Source: Callosobruchus maculatus (Eukaryota; Arthropoda; Insecta; Coleoptera; Chrysomelidae). Taken from it: 64,000 nucleotides of DNA. Positions 32,687 through 43,519 of this stretch are shown here, in pieces (position 1 is the stretch's first letter; every line of letters starts with the position of its first letter). The notes beneath the pieces were generated by a model. It saw only the letters and a list, made by a program, of their open reading frames with translations, made no database searches and was not told the origin of the DNA. The DNA lies in contig CATOUR010000085.1 of NCBI GenBank assembly GCA_951848785.1, positions 3,102,501 through 3,166,500 of the forward strand, read 5' to 3'. The translations under genes were made by a program, and so were the position numbers.

Positions 32687-33651
32687 CTGTGGCTTGGATG
32701 AACAAGGGCATATGTGCAAATTTTCTTAAAATGGGGTTTTGGACTCAACTTCATAAATAGAATTCTATATATCCTATAATTGGTTTTAAACGTAGGTCCT
32801 ATCTACTACTTAGGCCCTTATTATTTTGAAAAATATGTAATACTTTAATTTTGATGTATGTTATAGGCCCTTGAGATTTCGTAAACAATAACCTAAAAAA
32901 GGAAAGTTAAGCACAGAACATCCTAGTTTCGAAAAACTACATGATGCATACCCACTTCTATTGCCTAAAAAGAAACTTGAAGACATTAGAACCTTGTTGT
33001 GTTACATACATCCGAACGATCCGAACAGTCAACTATTTAATTTGAATTTAAAAGCTGACAGTGTCAGTGACGACGCAGACGTTTGTCCTATTGTGTTAGA
33101 CTATGATCAGTAGCCCATACCTCTGAGACACAGTCTCGCATACATCTGCGTATCTGCTAATTATTTTTCTTGTTAGAATAATGAATATCTTCTTTGTTCT
33201 ATATTAGTATACATTACACGATATATTTTTTTAACAAAATAGTCTTTACTACAGAAAATCTTAAATTTGTCACTCCTACTACTGTAATTAAACATAATGA
33301 GGAAAATTTCGACGAGGTAACAAGGGCCTAAGTAATGTTTTACACGACGACCGGTCCTAAGTAACAATTTTCTGGTCCTAAGTGTGTCAATTATTGTACT
33401 AAAGACAAGGCCTATATTAACTTGAGACCAATCTGCTGGGGCCTAACTAGCAAAAATCTTTTAACGACATCAATAAACCTTATAGTTTCATATTTTATGA
33501 ATATTTGGCGCTTCATTACAACGTTTATCAAAATATCATGTCGCTAGGTTAAGAAACGTCAATAAAAAACAACTTCGATTTTTTTTAACAAATTTTCAAT
33601 TTTCTCAAAACTTGTTTTATGCAGATAGGCCCTTGTTCATCCAAGCCACAG
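32687..33651. mobile_element. 965-bp DNA transposon with perfect 23-bp TIRs
   Basis: The left end CTGTGGCTTGGATGAACAAG (plus GGC) at 32687-32709 is repeated exactly inverted at 33629-33651. ATTT occurs at both outer flanks, a possible 4-bp duplication. The interior repeats motifs such as TAGGCCCT and GGTCCTAAGT. A 69-codon open stretch (about 32906-33112) looks like an exon. I cannot name the superfamily. Confidence 0.8.
32906..33112 (+). other. exon-like open frame inside the 965-bp TIR element
   Basis: An open stretch ending at TAG reads as protein (AYPLLLPKKKLEDIRTLLCY, IHPNDPNSQLFNLNLKADSV). Its composition (a Lys-rich LLxPKKKxDI helix followed by a Pro-containing IHP block and an acidic tail) resembles C-terminal exons seen in insect transposon-associated proteins. 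There is no ATG, so it would need splicing. Function unknown. Confidence 0.3.
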
Positions 33652-34115
33652 ATTTTACATCGAACATCTTTGTTCTAACCGACACAATCAGTTAAGTGTA
33701 AGAGTAGCCAAGGCTAAACTTCGCTGCTTGAGTCACTCTTGGTTTTTTGGAAATAAAGACGATATTATTATTATGTTTTTTCAAGCTTCTCTCGCATGAC
33801 TGCGGTGACGACAAATGTTGACGGGCTAGGCCAAGTCAACATTTGAACTATTACTGATCGGAATTTAGGAAAGATCGTACTATATTACAGGTCTTAAGGA
33901 TTACAGACTTTTGGAATATTTTATGTAAACTTTCGTCCAGGCCTAACTGTTGTAGGTGTTGTGTAAATGTGTTCGGTGTTATTATTATTATTATTTTCTA
34001 AATTTCTATTGTAGCCCTGATGATGAAATCATAAGTTTCCTAAAGCTTGGAATAAAGTTAAAAAGAGTCCACTTTTGCGTTTATTTGCCGCATTCCCAAT
34101 TATTAACCGTTTGTT

Positions 34116-35200
34116 GGATAGGAAATTTACTTTCAGTTGACATTCTATATCCCAAATCATTGCATAATGCTCACAGCGACTTTCCTTTGTGCCCAGAACA
34201 TCGTGTACCTCCTGGTTCAAAATTACCAAAGTTAATGACAACCCTTTATGACAATCCAAATACATCATCCATTATTGACTCTTGAAACAGCTTTGGAAAA
34301 TGGTCTAATTGTGACAAAAATTCATCGAGTTCTAAAATTTAAACATTCAGCTTGGCTTGAACCATACATTGATTTCAATACTGAACTACGTCAAAGAGCA
34401 AAATCTAAATTTGAGGAAATTCAGACCAAATTAATGATTAATTCCATTTACGGTAAGACAATGGAGAATATTCGTAAGCATCGCATCGTAAAATTAGTAA
34501 ATAAGTGGGGGGGTCGATACGGAGCTCGGAACTTAATAGCAAGCCCAAACTTTCACAGCAAAATTTGGTAGCTATAGAAATGAACAAAACAGAGATAGTA
34601 TTCAATAAACGACTGTACATAGGTATGGCCATTCTTGATATATGTATGACTTCCATTATAAGTATATGATGAAAAAATTCCCTTTAGGGTCATGTAAGGC
34701 CCTTTATATGGATACTGATTCGCTCCTGTATGAGATCCACTGTAGGTTGTTTATTTTATATAGATTTCAGTAAAAAAGATAGTCATATGTTTGATACAAG
34801 CGGTTATCCTCCTGATAATATTTACGGTGTACAATTACTAAACAAAAAGTTCCTGGACTAATGAAGGATGAAAACAACGGAGAAATAGTGACTTATTTTG
34901 TAGGTTTGCGATCAAAGCAGTACACTTTTTTAGTAGAAGGTGAAAGAAAAAAATCTGTTAAAAAGTCAAACGTATAAAGTCAAACATTATAAAAAATAAA
35001 TTCTGTTTTGAAGACTACTTACACTGTTTGCAAAATTAAACTGAAAAGTCAGAATTCCAATGTTCCATTCGATCTTACGCTCATAACGTTTTCAGCATAA
35101 ATCAGGAAAAAGTCGAGTCAAGTCCTTTTGATGATAAAAGATATTTAGTACCCAATTCATATGATACTCTACCTTGGGGATATCATAGCATTATATATAT
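34116..35200 (+). pseudogene. polB: Polinton A DNA polymerase B, C-terminal segment
   Basis: The polymerase resumes with VDILYPKSLHNAHSDFPLCP, then a frame change near 34270, the thumb/palm region FKHSAWLEPYIDFNTELRQR, polymerase motif B TKLMINSIYGKT (about 34428-34464), a shift near 34540, motif C MDTDSLLYEI (34709-34738), the block GLMKDENNGEI, and a C-terminus ending DTLPWGYHSIIYM at about 35200. Several indels and stops break it. The homologous Polinton B blocks (LDVPTALHDFFND, YADTDSLVI, NMKDEYAGKAI) confirm the order. Confidence 0.85.
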
Positions 35201-35480
35201 GCTGACAGAAAACTTCGAGGTGATCTTATAACCACATTTAGGGCTCTGCACGGCCTCTTTAGCACTGACCTGAGGTACATATTCCAGCTATCACACAGCA
35301 ATCTCCGAGGACACAACCTGAAACTACAGAAGGAGCCGTTCAGAACATCAATCCGGAAGTGCTTTATTACCAATCGTGTGTTTGACTCTTGGAACAGGCT
35401 TCCCGTCGATGTGGTGAACGCAAATTCCGTCACAAGCTTCAAGACCAAATATGACAGGTGGTGTTGTGACCAAAACTCGT
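35201..35480 (+). pseudogene. non-LTR RT C-terminal fragment 1
   Basis: A plus-strand frame beginning near 35203 reads the typical post-RT C-terminus of CR1/L2-like elements: RGDLITTFRALHGLFSTDLR, NLRGHNLKLQKEPFRTSIRK, VFDSWNRLPVDVVNANSVTS, KTKYDRWC. It abuts the end of Polinton A polB and is followed directly by a second, related fragment. Confidence 0.8.
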
Positions 35481-35484
35481 AACT

Positions 35485-36024
35485 CCGGTAGTTTACTGTA
35501 CCAAACCTACGTAAGACCGTTCATAGAATTCCCTGGCCTATTTGGTATCCAAACCTACAAAGAGACCGTGATTTGTTGGAAAACCTGCAGAGAAGGGCTA
35601 GACGTATTCCTTGTAGCACCCATCACCCTACCTACGAAGAAAGATTAAAGCTGTTCGACCTGATGCACTTCTGCGATCGATGCCTGAGGGGGGACCTTAT
35701 TATCGCCTACCGTTCGCTGCACGGTTTATTTGGAACTGACATTTCTTCGCTTTTTTCCATAAACTCGAACCACCTACGTGAACATAATTCCAAGCTGTTG
35801 AAAGAGAAGTTCTGGAACGTGCCTCGTCAACTCTTCATCTTCCCCTGGACATAGTGAACGCGTCATTGGTCAACATCTTCAAGAAACTGTACGATAGTTG
35901 GTTATGGCAAGGACATCGATAGTTGCTCTAGTCTAGTTGTTAGTGGTCTTTACAATTGTAATTTTTTTTTGAGTTTATAGCTTTTTAGCTCAACTCATAT
36001 CTGTTATATAATAATAATAATAAT
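35485..36024 (+). pseudogene. non-LTR RT C-terminal fragment 2 with (TAA)n tail
   Basis: A second C-terminal fragment of a related element, split over two frames (shift near 35575): YQTYVRPFIEF, ENLQRRARRIPCSTHHPTYE, LFDLMHFCDRCLRGDLIIAY, NSNHLREHNSKLLKEKFWNV. Its 3' UTR has a T9 run and GAGTTTATAGC..TTTTTAGCTC, and ends with ATAATAATAATAATAAT (36008-36024), the microsatellite-like tail into which the R4/Dong element inserted. Confidence 0.8.
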
Positions 36025-39000
36025 CCCCCCCCCCCCATCAGGTGCTAGAACGTTGTCGCTCCTTTGGGGGCTTAGAAAGTGACTTTTTGATGGGCAAGCT
36101 ATGTCAGTTGATGGCTCATCGGAGGCTCTAATACCACCGCGGGGTTGTCATGCCAGCATGGCTCGTGATCAACAAGTCACTTCAACCAAGGCTAGCACAC
36201 TCAGGAAGCTGTGGGCTAGGTAGACTTTACATCCTCTACCGAGCACAAAGCTTCTTTCCCCAAGCTATCCTGACCTCAGTCAGATAGGGATTTGGCAAAT
36301 CCGGGTAGAAATGCCACAGAAGGCTGAGCGCCGGCCCTTCCGTCATATACCGTTATTGCGCCCCACACTTCAACGACCTCAGCAGGGCGTAGCTGGGGAA
36401 CGTTGTGGGGGGTACGCAACCGGAGGGCTTGCCTTAACCGGCCGGCCCGCGAGGAGAAAGCCTCAACAAAACCCGACAGTAAAGTCACAAATCCTCCGGA
36501 GCACCTTGGGCCAACTTCGGAGTAAATATAAGTCCCTTCTCTCCTGGAATGGGCGTCACCCGGGAGAGCGACATTTAGATCGTCCCTACTCGTGGGAACA
36601 CGATGGATAGAGTTAATTTTATAAATAACCAACGACGGCCTAGGGTACGTCGATTAAACGCACCTGAACCCCAAACCGAAAAAGAACTACCAATAGGAGA
36701 TAACCCAGTTGCGGATGTTTTGCCGGTAGAGCCGGCAACCACCAAAGCTGGCAAGCCAAGACAGCGCTTACAGTGGACTACTGAGATGAACACATCTGTA
36801 ATGCACTGTTACTATACCGCCACAAAACTAGAAACAATCTCCACAGGCTACAGGCACGAACTACACAGGCTATTTACAGCACAATACCCACACCTCTCAG
36901 CACGGGTAACTGAACAAAGACTTATTGACCAAAAACGTGTCATTACCAAAAATAACCGACTTACACCTCAACAACTACAAGCTGTAAAGAAGCTTGTAGC
37001 GGACGAAATAAATACAGTTGAAACGAATGATTCTCTAATCAATGAATCAATCACGGAAACACAACACGATCATACCCTAAACGATAAGACTCCAAACACA
37101 AACACAACCAACACCACCAGCACACACTTAGAAGAAAACCCAGAACATGAGTTTATACCAGATGCCCCAGACACAGTATGCACTAACCGGCCTCCCACAA
37201 CCACACGAAACCAAAACGTTACTCAAACACCTTCCTTCACACAATCTGCCGAGCAAGTGATGAACGCACAATTTAACAAATGGTGTGGCACTAACCCTGC
37301 ACTGCGAGATCCCCTGCCCAGACTAATTTTCAACAGCAACACCCAAAAAATATTACATACCATAAATACCAACGTAATACCACAATTTTTAACAAGCGGC
37401 AGTAACCTAGAAGACATCCACACAGTCATATATGCTGCCGCAGCAGCCACACTTATAGTTAACGGCCAAAAACTTCCGAAACGGTCTAATAACCACACAA
37501 GCAAAAGGTCGAAACCTAAATGGCAAATGCGAATCGAAAACAAAATTACCACAATCAGAAAGGAACTGGCACACCTCGCACAATACACCAACAACAACAA
37601 CCGTTCAAAACGCATACAGACAACAATAGATATCCTCAAATCCAAGTCGCCCCAAAAATCAATACCAGAAATAACTGATACACTCAAACAAAAACTTGCA
37701 GTCTACGCAGCTCGACTACGCAGATACAATGAATCAAACGACAGAAAGGACGCTAATAACCTTTTTCAGAAAAGTGAAAAACAATTCTACAAAAAGATAA
37801 CAACCGACAACCAGATAACAGCAATAGAACTTCCTAGTAAACAAGAGTTAACTGAGTTTTGGGGAAGCCTATGGTCAGAACCCAAAACACATAATGAAAA
37901 CGCTCCATGGATCAGACAGGAAGAGGAAAAACATCAACATATAGCGGAACAGGGAAACGTTATTCTTACGCCAGAGGAAATAGCTGAAACAATAAAACGT
38001 ACTCACAACTGGAAGTGTCCAGGCGTGGATAATATACAAAATTTTTGGTACAAGCAGTTCAGCTCAGTATACGAAGTGCTCACAGACCAAATTAATAAAG
38101 CCATACTCCAACCCAATAGGCTTCCCAAATTCCTCACGCAAGGAATAACGTATATAAAACCCAAAAACGCAGACACCAAAAACCCTGCCAACTATCGCCC
38201 AATCACTTGTCTTCCCACCTTGTACAAGATCATCACCGCAACGATATGCAGAAGAATTGAAGAACACCTCACGGAAAACAGCATCCTGACTGAAGAACAA
38301 AAAGGATGTAGAAAACAAAGCCAAGGATGCAAGGAACAACTTATAATTGATAGTGTGATCATGGAGCAAACCAGAAAAGAACACAGGAATCTTCATACCT
38401 GTTTCATCGACTATAAAAAAGCTTTCGACTCTGTACCCCATAGCTGGCTAACAAAAACTCTTCAAATATACAAAATCAACCCAGGGCTTCGTCAGTTTCT
38501 TACAAGAACGATGGAGACATGGCGAACAAATATACACCTTCAAACTGAGGACGGTCATATTCAAACGGATGAGCTACATATACGTCGTGGTATCTTTCAG
38601 GGTGACTCTCTCAGTTCACTATGGTTCTGCCTCTGTCTCAATCCGCTCTCCAACACACTTAACAGCACAAACTGTGGTTTCACCATCAGGCACCAGAAAG
38701 CAAATCAACACAAAATCAATCATCTTCTTTGCATGGATGATCTAAAACTATATGCCGCCACAGAAGTGCAACTGAGAGAATTACTCAGGATAACAGAAGT
38801 TTGTACGTCAGATATCAAGATGGAGTTTGGCATGAGTAAATGCAAGGTGCTTCACATCAATAAAGGCCAATGGAAAAACCATCCCGAACAGGAAGTAGTA
38901 ACTGGCCAGGCGCTAGACAACATGGACAAGGATGAAACGTACAAGTACCTGGGTATCAATCAAAACGCTAAGATAGACCACACAAGAATCAAATCACAAC

Positions 39001-40302
39001 TAACACAAGAGTTTAAAGACCGCCTTATTAGACTGTTAAAAACGAAACTAAATTCTAGAAATCTTACAAAAGCTATTAACACATTTGCTATACCAATCCT
39101 AACATATTCATTTGGCATTATCAAGTGGTCGCACACTGATATAGAAAACATCCATATACTCATCCGAACAGAACTCACAAAACACAGAATGTCACATCCC
39201 AAAGCATGCAAGGAAAGGCTCACCATAGACAGAAAACCAGGGGGCAGAGGAATTATAGATATACAGTCACTTCATGCAAAACAAATAAAATCACTCAGAC
39301 ATTTTTTCCACAGTAAACAAACTTGCATAAAGCAATAGTAAAAGCAGACAAAAACTACACACCACTCGCCCTTTCTTGTCCAGACCACGCAGCAGACGCA
39401 CACAACCACATACAAGCACAACAAGAAAAAATAAACACCTGGTCGCAGAAGGCACTCCACGGCAAACATAGATATCGTGTTACACAAGACCACATTAATG
39501 AAAAGCAGTCATACACCTGGCTGCAGGATGGCCAGCTCTTTCCGGAAACGGAAGGTTTTATGCTTGCTATCCAGGACCAAGTGATTGCGACACGAAATTA
39601 CAGGAAGTACATAATGAAAGATCCATCCATCTCTGATGACAATTGCAGAAAATGCCACCAACAGAAGGAAACAATAGAACACATAACTAGTGGATGCAAA
39701 ACTCTCGCTGGAACTGAGTATACAGCCAGACATAACTCTGCAGCCAAAGTCATACACCAAGCACTAGCCACAACAAACAAGCTAATTGAAAACACAGATC
39801 CATATTATAACTACACACCGACCTCAGTACTAGAGAACAATCAATTCAAACTATACTGGGACATTGAAATACATACAGATAAAACCATCCCAGCAAACAG
39901 GCCAGATATAGTTTTCCAGTCAAAGACAGACAAAGTGACCTACTTAATAGATATTGCGATTCCCAATGATATGAACATCCAAAACACCTACGCTGGGAAG
40001 ATATCTAAATACACCGATCTCGCCATAGAAATAAAACGACTATGGAAACAAAACAAAGTTGTCATTGTCCCCTTCATTATGTGGGTCTCAGGCCTTACTC
40101 CAAATACATTTACGCCACACCTGCAACAATTGGGCCTGGATGAAAAGTTACATAAAACCTTCCAAAAGTCTGTAATCCTCAAGACCTGTAGCATTGTATG
40201 GTCCTTCCTGAATTCAGAATAATAATAGGTCAGGTATTGACTTGGCACAGCCCGTCAATACTTGTTACTACCGCAACCATGCGAGAAAAAATAAGACATG
40301 CA
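36025..40302 (+). mobile_element. R4/Dong-type non-LTR retrotransposon in TAA repeats
   Basis: The element starts at a C12 run immediately after (ATA)n at 36008-36024 and ends near CATGCA at about 40302, followed by TAATAATA. TAA repeats are the known target of Dong elements. A 578-bp 5' UTR (36025-36602) without a gene leads to one long ORF encoding a central RT and a C-terminal restriction-like endonuclease. The 3' UTR is only about 80 bp. One frameshift separates it from being intact. Confidence 0.9.
36603..40222 (+). pseudogene. R4/Dong polyprotein: RT plus restriction-like endonuclease, one frameshift
   Basis: ATG at 36603 opens 911 codons; the frame shifts by one base near 39325 and continues 299 codons to TAA at 40220. 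The N-terminal third is Asn/Thr-rich without a visible zinc finger. RT motifs: NWKCPGVDNIQNFW, NYRPITCLPTLYK, CFIDYKKAFDSVPH, RRGIFQGDSLSSLWFCL, and CMDD near 38732 where relatives have YMDD. After the shift a CCHC finger CRKCHQQKETIEHITSGC precedes the restriction-like endonuclease core RPDIVF...YLIDIAIPND...KYTDLAIE. This nuclease nicks the target for priming. FQGDSLSxLWFCL is characteristic of the R4 clade. The frameshift and Tyr-to-Cys change suggest loss of activity. Confidence 0.9.
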
Positions 40303-40352
40303 TAATAATATATCTAAGATTATATACTTTTAGGAAGATTAAAATTTTCAAA

Positions 40353-40790
40353 TCAAAAGACTTGTGGTGTCAAAATACATTTATGGAAGCATCCAGATGT
40401 AGATATGGTTGTGGAGTCAGGATTGTCTAAATATTCTATCTTCGTACGTCCTAATTCTTGAATAAACTGATTCCATGCACTGTATGAACTGTACGAAATG
40501 TTGAAGTCCTTGTTAGATTTGTTGATTAATTTTACTGCTGGTGTGAAAACCCTGGCTACACTCAACCCACAATGAATGTACAACGGATTGGAGTCAGCGA
40601 CATCATAATCTGTTCCTAACAGGTAAGGAAGTTTTCGCAGAGAATTTGCATCTTATAACGTTCGAGAGAGTTATCTATTTGTTGCCAGTAATAGGTATCA
40701 ACCGCATCATCATCAGAGAAGCGAGGTGATTCTTCTCTAGACCACATCTTTGACCATACTGAGTTAACGTGTATATTCTAACAGCTTATA
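40353..40790 (-). pseudogene. Polinton A hypothetical protein
   Basis: On the minus strand downstream of the integrase, a frame starting near MWSREESPRFSDDDAVDTYY is followed after a shift near 40625 by YIHCGLSVARVFTPAVKLIN and SYSSYSAWNQFIQELGRTKI, ending at 40353. It reads like one soluble protein of about 140 aa. I do not recognise it and see no counterpart in Polinton B at the same place. The R4 element lies just beyond its end. Confidence 0.45.
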
Positions 40791-40800
40791 CTACTTTGAC

Positions 40801-41727
40801 TCATAAGCGATTACTGCCATCTATCCAACTATTATATGATTTATCTAGCCCATACCACTGTACGTAGGCCTTTCCGCCTTTGCGACGTAATACTTTTCAC
40901 CAAGTAAACGCCTGGCACTTCCGTTTTTTGAAGCTCATGCTCATAAAAACTTCGGAGTATTGGTGCTCCCATCATATCCTCTAATATATAAGTTGTTGGA
41001 TTTGTTAATTGAACTTTAAAAATTTTGAATATTTCCGTGCTTCAATTTGGAGTGTACCCCTTCGAAAATAATTGTTTTGCCTTACTTATCCTGACCATAT
41101 TTCAAATTTACGCATACCAGTCATTTTTATACGATTGTAGGACTTGATCGGTACGGAACTCTGGTTATTTTTGTTGATATCGCATGGACGCATCTTTGTT
41201 GTTCGATGTTTTTGGCGATTATATTCATCAACTACATCTTGTAATATATTAATCCATTTATACGAACCATTCAAACTGAAATATTTATAAAGTTTCTCCT
41301 TGATCGTTCGTATAGCTCTTTCTGCAATTGCTGCTTTTTTAATACTATAAGTAATTTAGTGATTGATGTTCATTTTTTTCATTAGTCCTTTGAATTCACT
41401 ATTATACTACTCTTTACCTTGATCTGTTTGTAAGTTTTTGGGTACCCTGCTATCCTCAATAATATCTTTGAACGCCTTAGTTACATTATCCCCTTTTTTA
41501 CTCTTTAATGGTCTTGTCCATATGGATTTAGAAAATGTATCGATTACCAACAATATATAGAGGCAATTTTTATTAATTTTGGAACAGTTTTACATTTCAA
41601 TTAAGTCAGATTGCCATGTTTCATCAAGGCCTTTTATAATGGTGCGTCTTCGATTAAAATTTTTTCTTGCCGGCTTATGTAACTCTTTTATTAGCTGAAG
41701 CTTTTGTTTGGAATGAACTGCTCTCAT
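40801..41727 (-). pseudogene. int: Polinton A integrase with chromodomain (broken)
   Basis: ATG at 41727 begins a retrovirus-like integrase with several stops and shifts. Visible: LHKPARKNFNRRR leader shared with Polinton B, first Asp in WQSDLIEM followed at once by a stop, VIDTFSKSIW, second Asp in LQTDQGKE, catalytic Glu in KAAIAERAIRTIK, then NGSYKWINILQDVVDEYNRQ (matching GSYKWLPVLQKVVQEYNN in B). A C-terminal chromodomain (VYLV...WYGLDKSYNSWID type, about 40800-40900) ends at 40801. Polinton integrases join the element ends to host DNA; chromodomains bind modified histones. Confidence 0.85.
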
Positions 41728-41798
41728 GATGATCTAGGCATTAATGAGTAGATGGAAAATCTAGTTATCGATATAATATGTAGTAAGTTGGACATATT

Positions 41799-42250
41799 TT
41801 AGATGTTACCAGTTTCATTGAGGCTAACAAGTTTTGCATGTATTGTGTCAAATTTTAACTTTAAATCTTGATGAGCCTTGTCTATATCACTGAATTTTGC
41901 ATCTACATGTGTTGCAACATGAATAAGATGATCCCTAAACATTTTCGTCTGAGATTCGATCACACTTATTTTTGTCTTCAGATCGTCAATACTTTTGTCA
42001 ATATTACCGTCTTTCGTTGTCAATTTCTTGAGCTGGTTGTCAATTTTGAGGTTTCTACATACTTTTTGGTAGCAGCATCTCCTAAGTTTTTGGCTCTTTC
42101 CCATTAGATAATGTTAGATTTTCAATATCAATATCACCATCAGTAGTTCACAAGAAACCCCGTCGTATGGAATGGACAGAGACTGGCTCCTGGATTTGTC
42201 GCTGTGTTACAGCAACACGACCAAATTTATCAACGATCATACTGATACTG
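41799..42250 (-). pseudogene. Polinton A fibre-like ORF with coiled coil
   Basis: Downstream of the coiled-coil gene and upstream of int on the minus strand. An N-terminal part (MIVDKFGRVAVTQRQIQEP) and a block NLTLSNGKEPKNLGDAATKK-YVE, read across a frame change near 42090, resemble the repeat unit (DAxTKxYV) of phage and adenovirus-like tail or fibre proteins. The last 90 residues form a long predicted coiled coil (IDDLKTKISVIESQTKMF, DLKLKFDTIHAKLVSL). Stops interrupt it near 42145. A structural attachment role is inference only. Confidence 0.45.
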
Positions 42251-42287
42251 CCATTGCTAGTGATATACCCAGTTATTTTAACATAAC

Positions 42288-43199
42288 CTAATCAATAATG
42301 ATGCCACATTTACGCAGTTCATTCAAAATGCTTATATTTATCTACTGAAGTATTTTCAGCGTTTTTGGAAGCCATCAGTAATCTTAATCTTTGAATCAGT
42401 TCGTTTGCATCGTCCCAATATACGTAATCAACAGAATTTGTGTTACATACCATGTTAGTAGGAGGTTAAAGTCCACGTCCTAATTGTTGTGGGCTTAATT
42501 ATTTCTTTGTATTTGTATCTACCGGCATGTTTTAAACGACCTACGGTATCTTTATGAACATTTGTTTCATCGAGTATTTGCTTGTATGTAGTTATGTCTT
42601 CATCATTAAACGACGGGTCCGAGTAAAATATTAGCTGATAGACCCCCGGTGTTCCTTTGTACTGATTGCCTTTAATCAAAATATTACCAGTACGACGATC
42701 GAAATCAATGCGTTGTTTACCTAATCGCCATAATGAATTGGAAATATCATAAACAGGTCCGTAAACTTTATCAATTTTATCATCTGCCTGCCAATATTCA
42801 GTTACATATTTTTGTGAAATTTTTGGGTACTGGTCAACGTAATCATCAATTGCTGCACTAGAAATATTTTCAGAAAGAAAAGATGCTGAAGTATCAAGTA
42901 TCATCACTAAGGTCATGTTTTGTTGATGCTATCTCTTCCATCGGCTGAAATGGTACGACTGATGATTGTTCTTCACGTTTAGGTGAAGATTTCGGCTGTA
43001 TTTTGATTTTTGTTTCCGGTGGCATGGGTTGACTTGTTGGGGGGCGAGAAACGATCTGTTTCATAGGTTCTACAATTGGTTTATAAATTAGCTCTAATGC
43101 TACATCCTCCTCAGTTCTTTCTAACTTCAGGGCTAAATATTTTTTCCGAATATCCTCAGCGAGCTGTTGAAATTTTCGTTTACGATTAATGTTATCCAT
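42288..43199 (-). pseudogene. Polinton A coiled-coil protein, homologue of the Polinton B 54379 gene
   Basis: ATG at 43199 starts a basic coiled-coil region (RKRKFQQLAEDIRKKYLALK) followed by a Pro-rich linker; a frameshift near 42905 leads into a conserved domain: YDISNSLWRLGKQRIDFDRR, NQYKGTPGVYQLIFY, YKQILDETNVHKDTVGRLKH, YKYKEIIKPT. After another break the tail VDYVYWDDANELIQRLRLLM matches IEYVYFDNPNDLADRLRLLT in Polinton B. The family accompanies int and ATPase genes in Polintons; its function is not known to me. Confidence 0.75.
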
Positions 43200-43519
43200 G
43201 GAGGACGAGATGTTTAACACTTAAATAGAACAATAATAATGATGAGGACGGTCCTGACCATCAAACCGTGAGGTGGTTGATTTGTGTGGCTGTGGCCGTT
43301 TTCAAGAATTTCGAGCAGTTCTACACATCAATCTACCCCAGGATTGGACCATCATCTATATAACATCTGCAGTTCCGATCTCCGTAATTCTGGTACCTGT
43401 AAGTGAAGAACTTTCTTTCCAATTCTATTAAACAAATTGTAAACAAAAAGTGGAGCTGGTCCGCTGAGCCGGGCCGGCTGCCTGGATATTCCACGTGCGC
43501 CAGGACCTGCTTAAGAACG

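Larger units (their letters stand above)
31942..33990 (+). mobile_element. CR1-type retrotransposon 3' fragment inside the right TIR
   Basis: The RT C-terminal frame (to 32504) is followed by a 3' UTR that is interrupted at 32687-33651 by a TIR element. It then continues with GTAGCCAAGGCTAAACTTCGC, related to the 3' UTR at 17855-17880, and AATAAAGACGATATTATTATT at 33753-33773. A further 215 bp with its own (TTA)n end (33976-33990) completes the insert, possibly a second retroelement tail. Confidence 0.75.
15047..34115. mobile_element. ISL2EU-type (Harbinger-related) DNA transposon with nested insertions
   Basis: Inverted arms of about 500 bp bound this element: left 15047-15552, right 31551-31941 plus about 33990-34114, the right arm being split by a retroelement. 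Outer ends share AACAAACGGTTAATAATTGG. Between them lie a YqaJ-nuclease gene (plus) and a THAP-DDE transposase gene (minus), the two-gene set known from ISL2EU transposons. The element split Polinton A polB: the coding frame stops near 15002 and resumes near 34118. About 45 extra bases (15003-15046) lie outside the matched left end, so the exact boundary and duplication are uncertain. Its own sequence is roughly 6 kb; the rest is younger insertions. Confidence 0.85.
31551..34115 (-). repeat. right TIR of the ISL2EU-type element, split by a retroelement
   Basis: 31551-31941 is the inverse of 15185-15552, and about 33990-34114 is the inverse of 15047-15172. Between them lies a CR1-type fragment and further sequence ending in (TTA)n. 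About eight bases of the arm (after ATTAAGATT) were lost or replaced at the insertion. Confidence 0.85.
10380..43199. mobile_element. Polinton/Maverick A, decayed and multiply interrupted
   Basis: Polymerase B on the plus strand (10.4-35.2 kb with insertions) converges on minus-strand integrase (40801-41727), a fibre-like ORF and a coiled-coil gene (42288-43199). This is the mirror image of the order in Polinton B. Polinton capsid, protease and ATPase genes would be expected beyond 43.2 kb but an I-clade retrotransposon starts there, so the virion half is missing. Every gene carries stops or frameshifts. Termini and the 6-bp duplication typical of Polintons were not found. Confidence 0.85.

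Noticed and set aside
37223..39493. Several minus-strand open frames opposite the R4 ORF
   Set aside because: Shadow frames of the AC-rich R4 coding strand; they show no domain and follow its composition.
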